A stretch of DNA of 64,000 nucleotides from Mycobacterium celatum. GTDB lineage: Bacteria > Actinomycetota > Actinomycetes > Mycobacteriales > Mycobacteriaceae. The notes under the pieces were generated by a model. It made no database searches, was not told where the DNA came from, and worked only from the letters and a program-made list of their open reading frames with translations. The translations under genes were made by a program, and so were the position numbers. Of this stretch, positions 1-7,331 are shown piece by piece. The DNA lies in NCBI RefSeq assembly GCF_002101595.1, contig NZ_LQOM01000051.1, forward strand, positions 62,001-126,000, given 5' to 3'. Positions within the stretch are counted from its first letter, which is position 1, and each line of letters begins with the position of its first letter.

Positions 1-59
1 CACCGCGAAGAGCGTATGAGGACACACAGTCGGTGCATCGGTTGGGCGGTGACGAAACG

Positions 60-1337
60 TCAAGTCGCTGATGTAACCCTCGAGCGCACGTAGATCTCAG
101 CGAGGAACTGCTCGACGGCCACCGCCGCGTGCTGGGCACGCACCGAACCGAAGATGTCGAAAGCGTGCTGCGCGTAAGGTAATTCGGCATACGCGACGGG
201 AGCCTTGCTGACCCCGCGCAGCCGCACCGCGAAAGCCCGCCCCTGTTCGACCGGGATCAGCGAGTCGTTACACCCATGCAGCACGAAAAACGGTGGCGCT
301 TCGGAACTGACGTGGCTGATCGGCGAGGCGGCGCGGAGAGCCTCCGCAGTTTCGTTGCGCGACAGCTTGAACACGTACTTGCCCAGCGTCGGCGTCATCA
401 GTGGATGCAACGAATCGGAATAGGTGAAGTCGTAGACGCCGTAGAACGGGACCGCCGCTCGCACGCTGGTGTCAGCATCCTCGAAACCGGGTTGGAATTG
501 CGGGTCATTCGCGGTCAACGCGGCCAACGCGCTCAGATGCCCACCTGCTGACCCGCCGGTGATCGCAATCCAGTCCGGGTCCCCGCCGTACTTGGCGATG
601 TGCTCCTTGATCCAGGCCAGTGCACGTTTGACGTCGACGATGTGGTCGGGCCAGGTCGAGCGCGGGCTGAGCCGGTAGTTGATCGCGACACAGACCCAGC
701 CCAATTCGGCCAGATGACTCATCAACGGATACGCCTGGTGGCGTTTACTTCCCAGCATCCACGCGCCGCCGGGAACCTGCAGTAGCACCGGGGCCTGTCC
801 GCCGCGATCCAAATCTGGACGCCGCCAAATGTCGAGGTGGTTCCGGGAACCGTAAGGGCCGTAGCTGATGTTGGTGTCGTGCGCGTAGTCACCGTAGACC
901 CGCATCATGCGGATGACGCCCGGTGTCTTGGCCGTGCCTGCGCCCGCCGGCCGCTTCCAAAGGTCGCCCGATTCGGTGCGACGGCCCGCACCCAACCCGA
1001 CATCCAGTGCGGCCGTGAGCGGCCGGTCGGACTGGCGACCGATGCGATGCAAGCCCAGCAGCCCCAGCCACGACACCGCCGACACCAGCCAGCTGAACCA
1101 GCGCACCCGTGGCGAGAGCCTGCGGGTCACCGCGGCAAGCGCCGCGAGTTGGCCACCGAGAACCTGCAGCGGCAGTTCCGAGGCGAACACGCCGTAGGCG
1201 AAGGCGAACAGCGAGGGGTAGCCGCGCTTGCTCAGCGGGCGGTAGCCGTTGGCGGTGAACGCCAACCCCGTCAGGGACCCGAAGACAGCTGCCAATTGCT
1301 TCACGACGGCCACTTTAAGCGGCCACGCCGGATCCAC
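60..1337 (-). CDS. alpha/beta-hydrolase esterase (LipM/LipO-like) with membrane N-terminus
   Basis: Predicted carboxylesterase of 425 aa. The first ~100 residues are hydrophobic and look membrane-embedded; residues ~150-415 form an alpha/beta-hydrolase domain. The nucleophile elbow GGSAGG is at 261-266 (Ser263), with likely partners Asp358 (HGCNDS) and His391 (AQHAFD). The oxyanion segment is PGGAW (189-193) instead of the HGGG common in hormone-sensitive-lipase relatives. The architecture fits the mycobacterial LipM/LipO type. The start is GTG, and a second in-frame GTG nine codons later is an alternative. It is divergent from the HNH gene on its right. Substrate unknown. Confidence 0.82.
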   Translation of the reverse strand: MDPAWPLKVAVVKQLAAVFGSLTGLAFTANGYRPLSKRGYPSLFAFAYGVFASELPLQVLGGQLAALAAVTRRLSPRVRWFSWLVSAVSWLGLLGLHRIGRQSDRPLTAALDVGLGAGRRTESGDLWKRPAGAGTAKTPGVIRMMRVYGDYAHDTNISYGPYGSRNHLDIWRRPDLDRGGQAPVLLQVPGGAWMLGSKRHQAYPLMSHLAELGWVCVAINYRLSPRSTWPDHIVDVKRALAWIKEHIAKYGGDPDWIAITGGSAGGHLSALAALTANDPQFQPGFEDADTSVRAAVPFYGVYDFTYSDSLHPLMTPTLGKYVFKLSRNETAEALRAASPISHVSSEAPPFFVLHGCNDSLIPVEQGRAFAVRLRGVSKAPVAYAELPYAQHAFDIFGSVRAQHAAVAVEQFLAEIYVRSRVTSAT

Positions 1338-1438
1338 TGTTGCTGGCGGGTCCCGAAACCCTCTTGAACCACTGTAACCACTTGCGCCACTGTGGTTTTG
1401 CTTGTGGGTTACTGGTGGCAGTTGTCCCCTCGGCCTGA

Positions 1439-1460
1439 TAGTATTCGAACATGCGTTCGG
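1439..1460 (+). promoter_or_regulatory. -10 element and SOS (LexA) box over the start codon
   Basis: TCGAAC-ATGC-GTTCGG at 1445-1460 matches the mycobacterial SOS box TCGAAC-N4-GTTCGA with one mismatch. A -10-like TAGTAT lies at 1439-1444, which would place transcription start at or next to the ATG at 1451. The operator therefore covers both the probable +1 and the start codon of the 13E12-family gene, and the mRNA is probably leaderless. LexA control of 13E12-family genes is known in M. tuberculosis; the assignment here is inferred from the sequence. Confidence 0.7.
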
Positions 1461-2821
1461 ATAGTCGGGAGGAGATCGTCGAGGTCTTCGACGCGCTCGA
1501 AGCCGACCTCAAACGCGCCCTAGACCTGTCCTTCGACGTGCTCACCACTCCGGAATGCCTGGCCATGCTGGAGCGCTGCGAAACCATCCGCCGGCGACTG
1601 CCCGCCGTGGAGCATCCGCTGATCAACCAGCTGGCCGAACAGGCCAACGACACCGAGCTGGGCGGCACACTGCGCTTCGCGCTGGCCGAACGGCTACGCA
1701 TCACCCCGGCCGAAGCCAGCCGGCGCATCCACGAGGCCGCCGATCTGGGCGACCGACAGGCGCTCACCGGCGAACCGTTGGCGCCGCGGTTGCCCGCCAC
1801 CGCCGCCGCCCAGCGCGGCGGACAGATCGGCACCGCTCATGTGGCAGTGATCCGCAGCTTCATGCACCGACTGCCCGGGTTCGTCGACGCCGAAACCCGC
1901 GAACACGCCGAAGCCCACCTGGCCGAATTGGCCGGGCAGCATCGCCCCGACGACCTAGCCATGTTGGCCCAGCGGCTCACCGACTGCCTCAACCCCGACG
2001 GCGACTTCACCGACGACGACCGGGCGCGCCGACGCGGCCTGACCCTGGGCAAGCAAGGCCCCGATCTCATGTCACACCTAAGCGGCTGGATCACCCCGGA
2101 ACTGCGCGCCACCCTCGAAGCCGTGTGGGCCAAACTCGCCGCCCCCGGCATGTGCAACCCCGCCGATTCGGCACCGATTGTCGACGGCACCCCTTGCGAG
2201 GAGACAGCCCGCCGCGACACCCGCAGCACCGGGCAGCGCAACCACGACGCCCTGCTCGCGGGGCTGCGGGGGTTGTTGGCCTCCGGAAACCTCGGGCAGC
2301 ACAACGGGCTACCGGCCAGCATCATCGTCACCACCAACCTCAAAGACCTCGAAGCCGGCACCGGACACGGCCTCACCGGCGGCGGAACACTGCTACCGAT
2401 GTCCGATGTGATCCGGCTGGCCTCCCACGCCCACCACTACCTAGCCATTTTCGACAAAGGCAAAGCGCTAGCGCTGTATCACACCAAACGCTTAGCCTCG
2501 CCCGCCCAACGAATCGTGCTCTATGCGAAGGACCGCGGGTGCACGTTCCCGAATTGCCCCGTACCCGGCTATCACTGCGAAGCCCACCACTGCACCCCCT
2601 ACGCCCAATGCCACACCACCGACGTCAACGACCTCACCCTAGGCTGCGGCGGCCACCACCCCATCACCGAAGACGGCTGGACCACCCGCAAACTGAAAAA
2701 CGGCGACACCGAATGGATACCACCCCCACACCTCGACCACGGCCAACCCCGCACCAACCGATACCACCACCCCGAAAAGCTCCTTAGAGCCGATGACGAC
2801 GAAGACGACGACGACCCGTAG
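1451..2821 (+). CDS. 13E12-family HNH endonuclease (DUF222 + HNH)
   Basis: Protein of 456 aa belonging to the mycobacterial 13E12 repeat family. An N-terminal/central DUF222 domain (~20-300) is followed by a C-terminal HNH nuclease motif with zinc-type cysteines from residue ~364 (CTFPNC...HCEAHHC...LTLGCGGHH). The C-terminus is Pro/His-rich and ends in an acidic tail. The frame is intact. The ATG lies inside an SOS box with a -10 element immediately upstream, so the gene is probably DNA-damage induced and read from a leaderless transcript. Such genes are multicopy in mycobacteria and recombine with each other; their biological role is unsettled. Confidence 0.88.
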   Translation: MRSDSREEIVEVFDALEADLKRALDLSFDVLTTPECLAMLERCETIRRRLPAVEHPLINQLAEQANDTELGGTLRFALAERLRITPAEASRRIHEAADLGDRQALTGEPLAPRLPATAAAQRGGQIGTAHVAVIRSFMHRLPGFVDAETREHAEAHLAELAGQHRPDDLAMLAQRLTDCLNPDGDFTDDDRARRRGLTLGKQGPDLMSHLSGWITPELRATLEAVWAKLAAPGMCNPADSAPIVDGTPCEETARRDTRSTGQRNHDALLAGLRGLLASGNLGQHNGLPASIIVTTNLKDLEAGTGHGLTGGGTLLPMSDVIRLASHAHHYLAIFDKGKALALYHTKRLASPAQRIVLYAKDRGCTFPNCPVPGYHCEAHHCTPYAQCHTTDVNDLTLGCGGHHPITEDGWTTRKLKNGDTEWIPPPHLDHGQPRTNRYHHPEKLLRADDDEDDDDP

Positions 2822-2841
2822 GCCTTGTGCGTCCGAGCACA

Positions 2842-2868
2842 CAAGCACATGCTTGGAATGCCCAAGCA
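2842..2868. promoter_or_regulatory. Overlapping inverted repeats, putative TetR operator
   Basis: Two overlapping dyads sit just upstream of the TetR gene. CAAGCA-CA-TGCTTG (2842-2855) has perfect 6-bp arms and TGCTTGG-AATGC-CCAAGCA (2850-2868) has perfect 7-bp arms, so the half-site CAAGCA occurs three times in 27 bp. The placement suggests autoregulation of the tetR-P450/BVMO operon. Confidence 0.6.
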
Positions 2869-2885
2869 TTTGATTGGATGACGCC

Positions 2886-3482
2886 GTGGCCGACAGCACC
2901 CGCGATCGGATCCTGAACGAGGCGCTGCGGCTGTTCGCCGAACACGGTTATGCCGGCACGTCGGTCGCCTCGATCGAAGAAGCGGCCGGGCTGTCGCCGC
3001 ACTCCGGAGCCCTGTACACCCATTTCGGGTCGAAGCAACAGGTCATGGCCGCCGCCGTCGAGCGGGCTATTCAGACCGCAGATGCGAGTTTCACGCTCGC
3101 GCCGATGCTGTCGCTGGGCAACCTCGAGGCCGAGCTGACGCTGGTTGCCCGTGGCTCGCTGGTGCTGATGACCAACTGGCGCAACCTGATTCGCGTGATG
3201 GCCAAGGAAGGCGACCGGTTCCCGGAGGTGATGGCCGACGCCCGCGACCGGCTATTCGCCCGGTCGCGGCAATTTCTGGCCAAGTGGCTCCAAGACAAAG
3301 CACCGCAAGACGATTCAGTAGACCGCGACTTCGAAGCGATCACCGCAATCTGGCTCGGTGCGATCGAGAACTATTGGATCGCAACGTCTATCCACAATGA
3401 TCGTCCGCTGGGAATCGACGAGGACCGATTCATTCGCCAGTGGGTCCGCACACTGATGACCGCGATCGGAGCGCCCACATGA
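2886..3482 (+). CDS. TetR-family regulator of the P450-BVMO gene
   Basis: TetR regulator of ~198 aa. The N-terminal helix-turn-helix is clear (RDRILNEALRLFAEHGYAGTSVASIEEAAG...LYTHFGSKQQVM), followed by an all-helical ligand-binding domain. GTG at 2886 is preferred because it gives the usual short N-terminus; TTG at 2874 is an in-frame alternative. The stop overlaps the start of the downstream P450-BVMO fusion (ATGA), so the two are translationally coupled and the regulator most likely controls that enzyme. Nested CAAGCA palindromes lie 18-44 bp upstream. Ligand unknown. Confidence 0.85.
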   Translation: MADSTRDRILNEALRLFAEHGYAGTSVASIEEAAGLSPHSGALYTHFGSKQQVMAAAVERAIQTADASFTLAPMLSLGNLEAELTLVARGSLVLMTNWRNLIRVMAKEGDRFPEVMADARDRLFARSRQFLAKWLQDKAPQDDSVDRDFEAITAIWLGAIENYWIATSIHNDRPLGIDEDRFIRQWVRTLMTAIGAPT

Positions 3483-6151
3483 CCCACAGTGTCTTCGATT
3501 TGAACGATCCGGCCGTCATTGCCGACCCGTACCCGCACTATGCCCGGCTGCGCGACACGGCGCCGGTGTATCACAGCAACGATCCGGATCTATGGATCCT
3601 CAGCCGCCACGACGACGTGGCGGTCGCGGTGCGCGATGCACAACGGTTCTCCTCGGATCTCGGCACAGCCTCACGCTTCGACGACAACCCGTTCAACCCC
3701 ACCATGAAGATCCCGCACCGGCTCGCGGGTGCGCTCGGACGCGTTGTGCCGCTTCGTACCCTGCTCACCAGCGACCCGCCCGAGCACACGGTGCTGCGCC
3801 GCAAAGTGAGCCGGGCGTTCACCCCGAGACGTATCGCCGCGTGGGAGCCGCGCATCCGGCAGATCGCCGAGCACCTCGTCGACGACATCGCCGCAAAAGC
3901 CGGGCCGGGTGATCTGGTCACCGATCTGGCATCCCCGCTACCCACAATCGTGATCGCCGAGATGATGGGTATCCCCGCCGATCGTCACGACGACTTCAAG
4001 CGCTGGTCGGACAATCTGGTCAACGGGCTACTCACCGGCGGCAGCTTGACCAAGATGCTTGCCAGCGCCGCCGAGATCTCGTTGTTCTTCGCACGAACCG
4101 TGCGCAAGCGGCGCCGAAATCCCGGCGACGACCTGGTCAGTCTGCTGATCACCGGCGACAATGACGCACTGAGCCTCGCCGAACTCATCAACTTCTGCGT
4201 CCTGCTGCTGGTCGCCGGCAACGAGACGACCACGAACCTCATCTCCAACGCCATGCTGGCGTTGTTCGAGCGCCCAGATCTGTGGCGGCAGATCACCGCC
4301 GACCCGGCGCTGGCGGCGGCCGCCGTGGAGGAGACACTGCGCTTCGACGGGCCCGGCCAGGGCCTGCTCCGGATTACCACCACGGACGTCACCGTCGGCG
4401 GTACCACGATCCCCGCCGGCGCCAGAGTGCTGCCGCTGATCGGCTCCGCCAATCGCGACCTCCGCCACTGGGAAGACCCCGACGAGTTCCGGCTCGACCG
4501 AGAGTCCAACGAGCACCTTGCGTTCGGGTCCGGAATCCACTTCTGCATCGGCAATGCCCTGGCCCGCATGGAAAGCCGGGCGGCGATCGAGATGCTCGCA
4601 CGTCGGCTACCACACCTAGCGCCAGGCGGGACTCCGACGCGGATCGCCGGCCCGGTACTGCGCGGACTTCGCCCGCTGCCGGTCGTCGTCGAACCCTCGG
4701 CCAGCCGGCGCGACCCCCGGATCGTGATCGTCGGCGCCGGCATGGCGGGCATCGCCGCCGCTCATACCTTCCGGCAAGCCGGGTTTACCAACTTCACGAT
4801 TCTGGAAAAGGCTTCCGACGTCGGCGGCGTCTGGCATTGGAACCGCTACCCGGGTCTGCGATGCGACGTGCCGTCGCACACTTACCAGTTCGCGTTCGCG
4901 CCAAAGCCCGACTGGAAACACGTCTGGGCCACCGGCGAGGAGATCCGGCAATACCACCGCGACCTCGTCGGCCGCCTGCACCTGGGTCCACATCTTCGGC
5001 TGGACTGCGAGGTCACCTCGGCAGCGTGGACGGAAAACCGATGGCAGGTGTGCACCGCCGACGGTGACACGATCGACGCCGACTTCCTGGTCGCCGCAAC
5101 CGGTGTCTTGCACCATCCGTCGATCCCGGACATTCCCGGACTGGACTCGTTCGCCGGGCCGGTGGTGCACACCGCCCGCTGGACAGAAGTCGGCACCGCC
5201 GGCCGACGCGTGGCGGTGATCGGCAGCGGATCCACTGGCGTACAAGTCTTTTCCGCACTACAGCCCGACGCCGCGCATATCACGCATTTCGTCCGCACCC
5301 CGCAGTGGGTGATGTGGATGCCGATGGGTCTGCGCCAACCCCGCGTCGTCGGTCGGCTGCTGCAAGCACTGCCAGGGCTCGCCTGGACCGTCGACCGTGC
5401 GCAGCGCGTCGGTTCCGATCTCGTGGTCGACCTGGTTACCCGGCCGACCTGGCGGAGACGCCTGGCCCAGCGCTACGCGCGGATGTGCCTTCGAGTGCAG
5501 GTGCGGGACAAGGACCTTCGCGCTCGCCTCACCCCCGGCTACCAGCCGTTCTGCAAACGTCAGGTGGTCTCCGCCAGCTACTACCGGCGGATCGGCAAGC
5601 CCAACGCCAGCTTCGTCACCGAGGCCATTGCCGCGGTCACCCCGACCGGGATACGAACCGCCGACGGCGTCCACCATGATGTCGACATCATCGTGCTGGC
5701 GACCGGGTTTCAGGCGCACAACTACATGCGACCAATGAACCTGCGCGGCCGCGACGGCCTGTCGATCGACGACGCCTGGTCAAAGGGACCGCGCGCGTGG
5801 GCGATGACCGCAATCCCCGGATTCCCCAACCTGTTCACCATTTTGGGCCCCAACTCCCCCTCCGGGTCGATGTCACTGCAACACGTCGCCGAACTGACCG
5901 CGCACTACGTCACCGGATGGCTGCGCCGATTCCGCGACGGCGAGATCACCGCCGTCGAAATCACCGAGGAAGCCACCAACCGCTTCGCCGACGACATTGC
6001 GGAAGCAATGAGACCAACAGTCTGGAATACCGGCTGCAACTCCTGGTACTTCGCCGACGACAACCACATCGACCTGTGGCCCTTCGACCGCAAGCGGCTG
6101 ACCACGATGCTCACCGAGACCTGCGACCACGACTACAACCTCACTTCCTGA
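3479..6151 (+). CDS. Cytochrome P450-Baeyer-Villiger monooxygenase fusion protein
   Basis: One uninterrupted 890-aa frame joins two monooxygenases. Residues ~1-410 are a complete cytochrome P450: I-helix AGNETTT (~246), ExxR (ETLR, ~285) and heme loop FGSGIHFCIG with Cys356. After a ~10-residue linker, residues ~412-890 are a flavin monooxygenase of the Baeyer-Villiger class: FAD site GAGMAG (~419), fingerprint FAGPVVHTARW (~558-568; usual form FxGxxxHxxxW followed by P/D, here T) and NADPH site GSGSTG (~582). ATG 3479 is chosen because it overlaps the tetR stop; an upstream in-frame start would lie inside tetR. No P450 reductase or ferredoxin domain is present, so the heme half must take electrons from elsewhere. 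Two oxidations of one substrate (hydroxyl/ketone, then ester/lactone) are an inference. Confidence 0.88.
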   Translation: MTHSVFDLNDPAVIADPYPHYARLRDTAPVYHSNDPDLWILSRHDDVAVAVRDAQRFSSDLGTASRFDDNPFNPTMKIPHRLAGALGRVVPLRTLLTSDPPEHTVLRRKVSRAFTPRRIAAWEPRIRQIAEHLVDDIAAKAGPGDLVTDLASPLPTIVIAEMMGIPADRHDDFKRWSDNLVNGLLTGGSLTKMLASAAEISLFFARTVRKRRRNPGDDLVSLLITGDNDALSLAELINFCVLLLVAGNETTTNLISNAMLALFERPDLWRQITADPALAAAAVEETLRFDGPGQGLLRITTTDVTVGGTTIPAGARVLPLIGSANRDLRHWEDPDEFRLDRESNEHLAFGSGIHFCIGNALARMESRAAIEMLARRLPHLAPGGTPTRIAGPVLRGLRPLPVVVEPSASRRDPRIVIVGAGMAGIAAAHTFRQAGFTNFTILEKASDVGGVWHWNRYPGLRCDVPSHTYQFAFAPKPDWKHVWATGEEIRQYHRDLVGRLHLGPHLRLDCEVTSAAWTENRWQVCTADGDTIDADFLVAATGVLHHPSIPDIPGLDSFAGPVVHTARWTEVGTAGRRVAVIGSGSTGVQVFSALQPDAAHITHFVRTPQWVMWMPMGLRQPRVVGRLLQALPGLAWTVDRAQRVGSDLVVDLVTRPTWRRRLAQRYARMCLRVQVRDKDLRARLTPGYQPFCKRQVVSASYYRRIGKPNASFVTEAIAAVTPTGIRTADGVHHDVDIIVLATGFQAHNYMRPMNLRGRDGLSIDDAWSKGPRAWAMTAIPGFPNLFTILGPNSPSGSMSLQHVAELTAHYVTGWLRRFRDGEITAVEITEEATNRFADDIAEAMRPTVWNTGCNSWYFADDNHIDLWPFDRKRLTTMLTETCDHDYNLTS

Positions 6152-6206
6152 AAAACCTGTTGCCGAGGCTTGCGCAACCCCCCGCCACGGGGCGCATCAT
6201 CGGGAC

Positions 6207-6686
6207 ATGGACGAATCAGCCAAGGTGATAACCCGTGGTTGGTTGGCCATGCTCGTCGGCACCGCCCTGCTCGCCGGCGGGCTTATCGTGCTGTGCTTGC
6301 CCGTCTACCTCGACGCACACGACCGGTGGGGCATCCAGATCAAATGCGGCAACGGCTACTACACCCAGTTGCTGCAGGCGACGGTCAGCGATCAAGAGCC
6401 CGCGCAGCATTCCAGGCCGGTCACCAACTACGTGGACCAATGCAAGAGCGCCCTGCTGCACCGTCGCGTCTGGGCGATTCCGTTGACCGCTGCCGGCACC
6501 CTGATCGTCATCGGCGAACTGGCGGCGTGGATGCGCGGCGATTCCCCGAGTGTTCCAGAGCCCGGGTCTCCGGAACCGGCGAGTGCGCGGCCGGCCGCCC
6601 TCCCCGAAGAGCAATTCCACGAAGCCGCCGCGCTGGATCGCCGCTACCGGTCACATCGGCCGCCGGCCCACGACACGACGTTGTGA
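6207..6686 (+). CDS. Two-TM hypothetical membrane protein
   Basis: Conserved-looking 159-aa protein of unknown function. TM1 is at residues ~12-32 (WLAMLVGTALLAGGLIVLCL). A ~55-residue extracytoplasmic loop with two cysteines (Cys47, Cys79) follows, then TM2 at ~88-106 and a Pro/Glu-rich cytoplasmic tail. It starts 55 nt after the P450-BVMO stop on the same strand and may be co-transcribed, but nothing ties it functionally to that enzyme. Confidence 0.6.
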   Translation: MDESAKVITRGWLAMLVGTALLAGGLIVLCLPVYLDAHDRWGIQIKCGNGYYTQLLQATVSDQEPAQHSRPVTNYVDQCKSALLHRRVWAIPLTAAGTLIVIGELAAWMRGDSPSVPEPGSPEPASARPAALPEEQFHEAAALDRRYRSHRPPAHDTTL

Positions 6687-6879
6687 TCCCGGGGAGCGGC
6701 TGACATTACGTGATAAACGCAGCAGTCCCGCAGTGCAATCCAGTTACGCGACGACGACGTTGAGGAACGCCTGAGTGGGCGAGCGTCGATGATTTCTTCG
6801 AGCAACTGGACGACATTCGGCGGCAGGCATGCTTTGACACCGCCCCTTCGGAGCCACTTCCGGCGGCGGAACGAAGGCG

Positions 6880-7281
6880 TCAGGTGGCCCGATTGCCTCC
6901 GCGCTTGTCGGTTCTCGGCTGGTCCGACGGCCGCCCGCCGGCGAGTCGACCCAACGTGGTGACTCCCGGGAGGCTGGACAGCGCCTTGAATACGTCGTTG
7001 CCGGTCGCGACCAGCGCCTCCAGCTGTGGCAGCAAGCGGTCCATCGTTCGGAGCATAGGGTCGGCAAGCGCGATGTACCTTTCCGCGCGATCGATCGTTG
7101 TGTTGAGGCGCTCGGTCGCTACCGCGAGGTTCTCCACGAGATCCGGCAGCTGTGCAGCGATCTGAACCGAAGCCGGCGGAATTCGCATCGCACCGCTGGC
7201 GACCGACTGCGCCGTCTCCACGGCGGCCTGAGCGGCGGATTTGATGTCGCCGGGTTTCGGAACCTTCGGGTTCGGCGTCAT
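6880..7281 (-). CDS. Small helical hypothetical protein
   Basis: Protein of 133 aa from ATG 7281; an in-frame GTG at 7299 would add six residues. No family was recognised. Residues ~10-105 are predicted to be almost entirely amphipathic helix, rich in Ala, Leu and Val with regularly spaced charges (e.g. LVENLAVATERLNTTIDRAE), and the C-terminus is basic and disordered. There is no signal peptide or TM segment. The composition is reminiscent of phasin-like or coiled-coil accessory proteins, but no assignment is made. It lies 50 nt downstream of the permease gene on the same strand. Confidence 0.6.
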   Translation of the reverse strand: MTPNPKVPKPGDIKSAAQAAVETAQSVASGAMRIPPASVQIAAQLPDLVENLAVATERLNTTIDRAERYIALADPMLRTMDRLLPQLEALVATGNDVFKALSSLPGVTTLGRLAGGRPSDQPRTDKRGGNRAT

Positions 7282-7331
7282 GCCACTAAACTCTGCCACT
7301 GATTGGCGCACGACGTGAACGAACAGCCCTG

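Noticed and set aside
6759-6880. Plus-strand stretch reading EWASVDDFFEQLDDIRRQAC
   Set aside because: It looks protein-like for ~40 codons but has no start, and it runs into the antisense of the 133-aa gene; too short to call even as a pseudogene.
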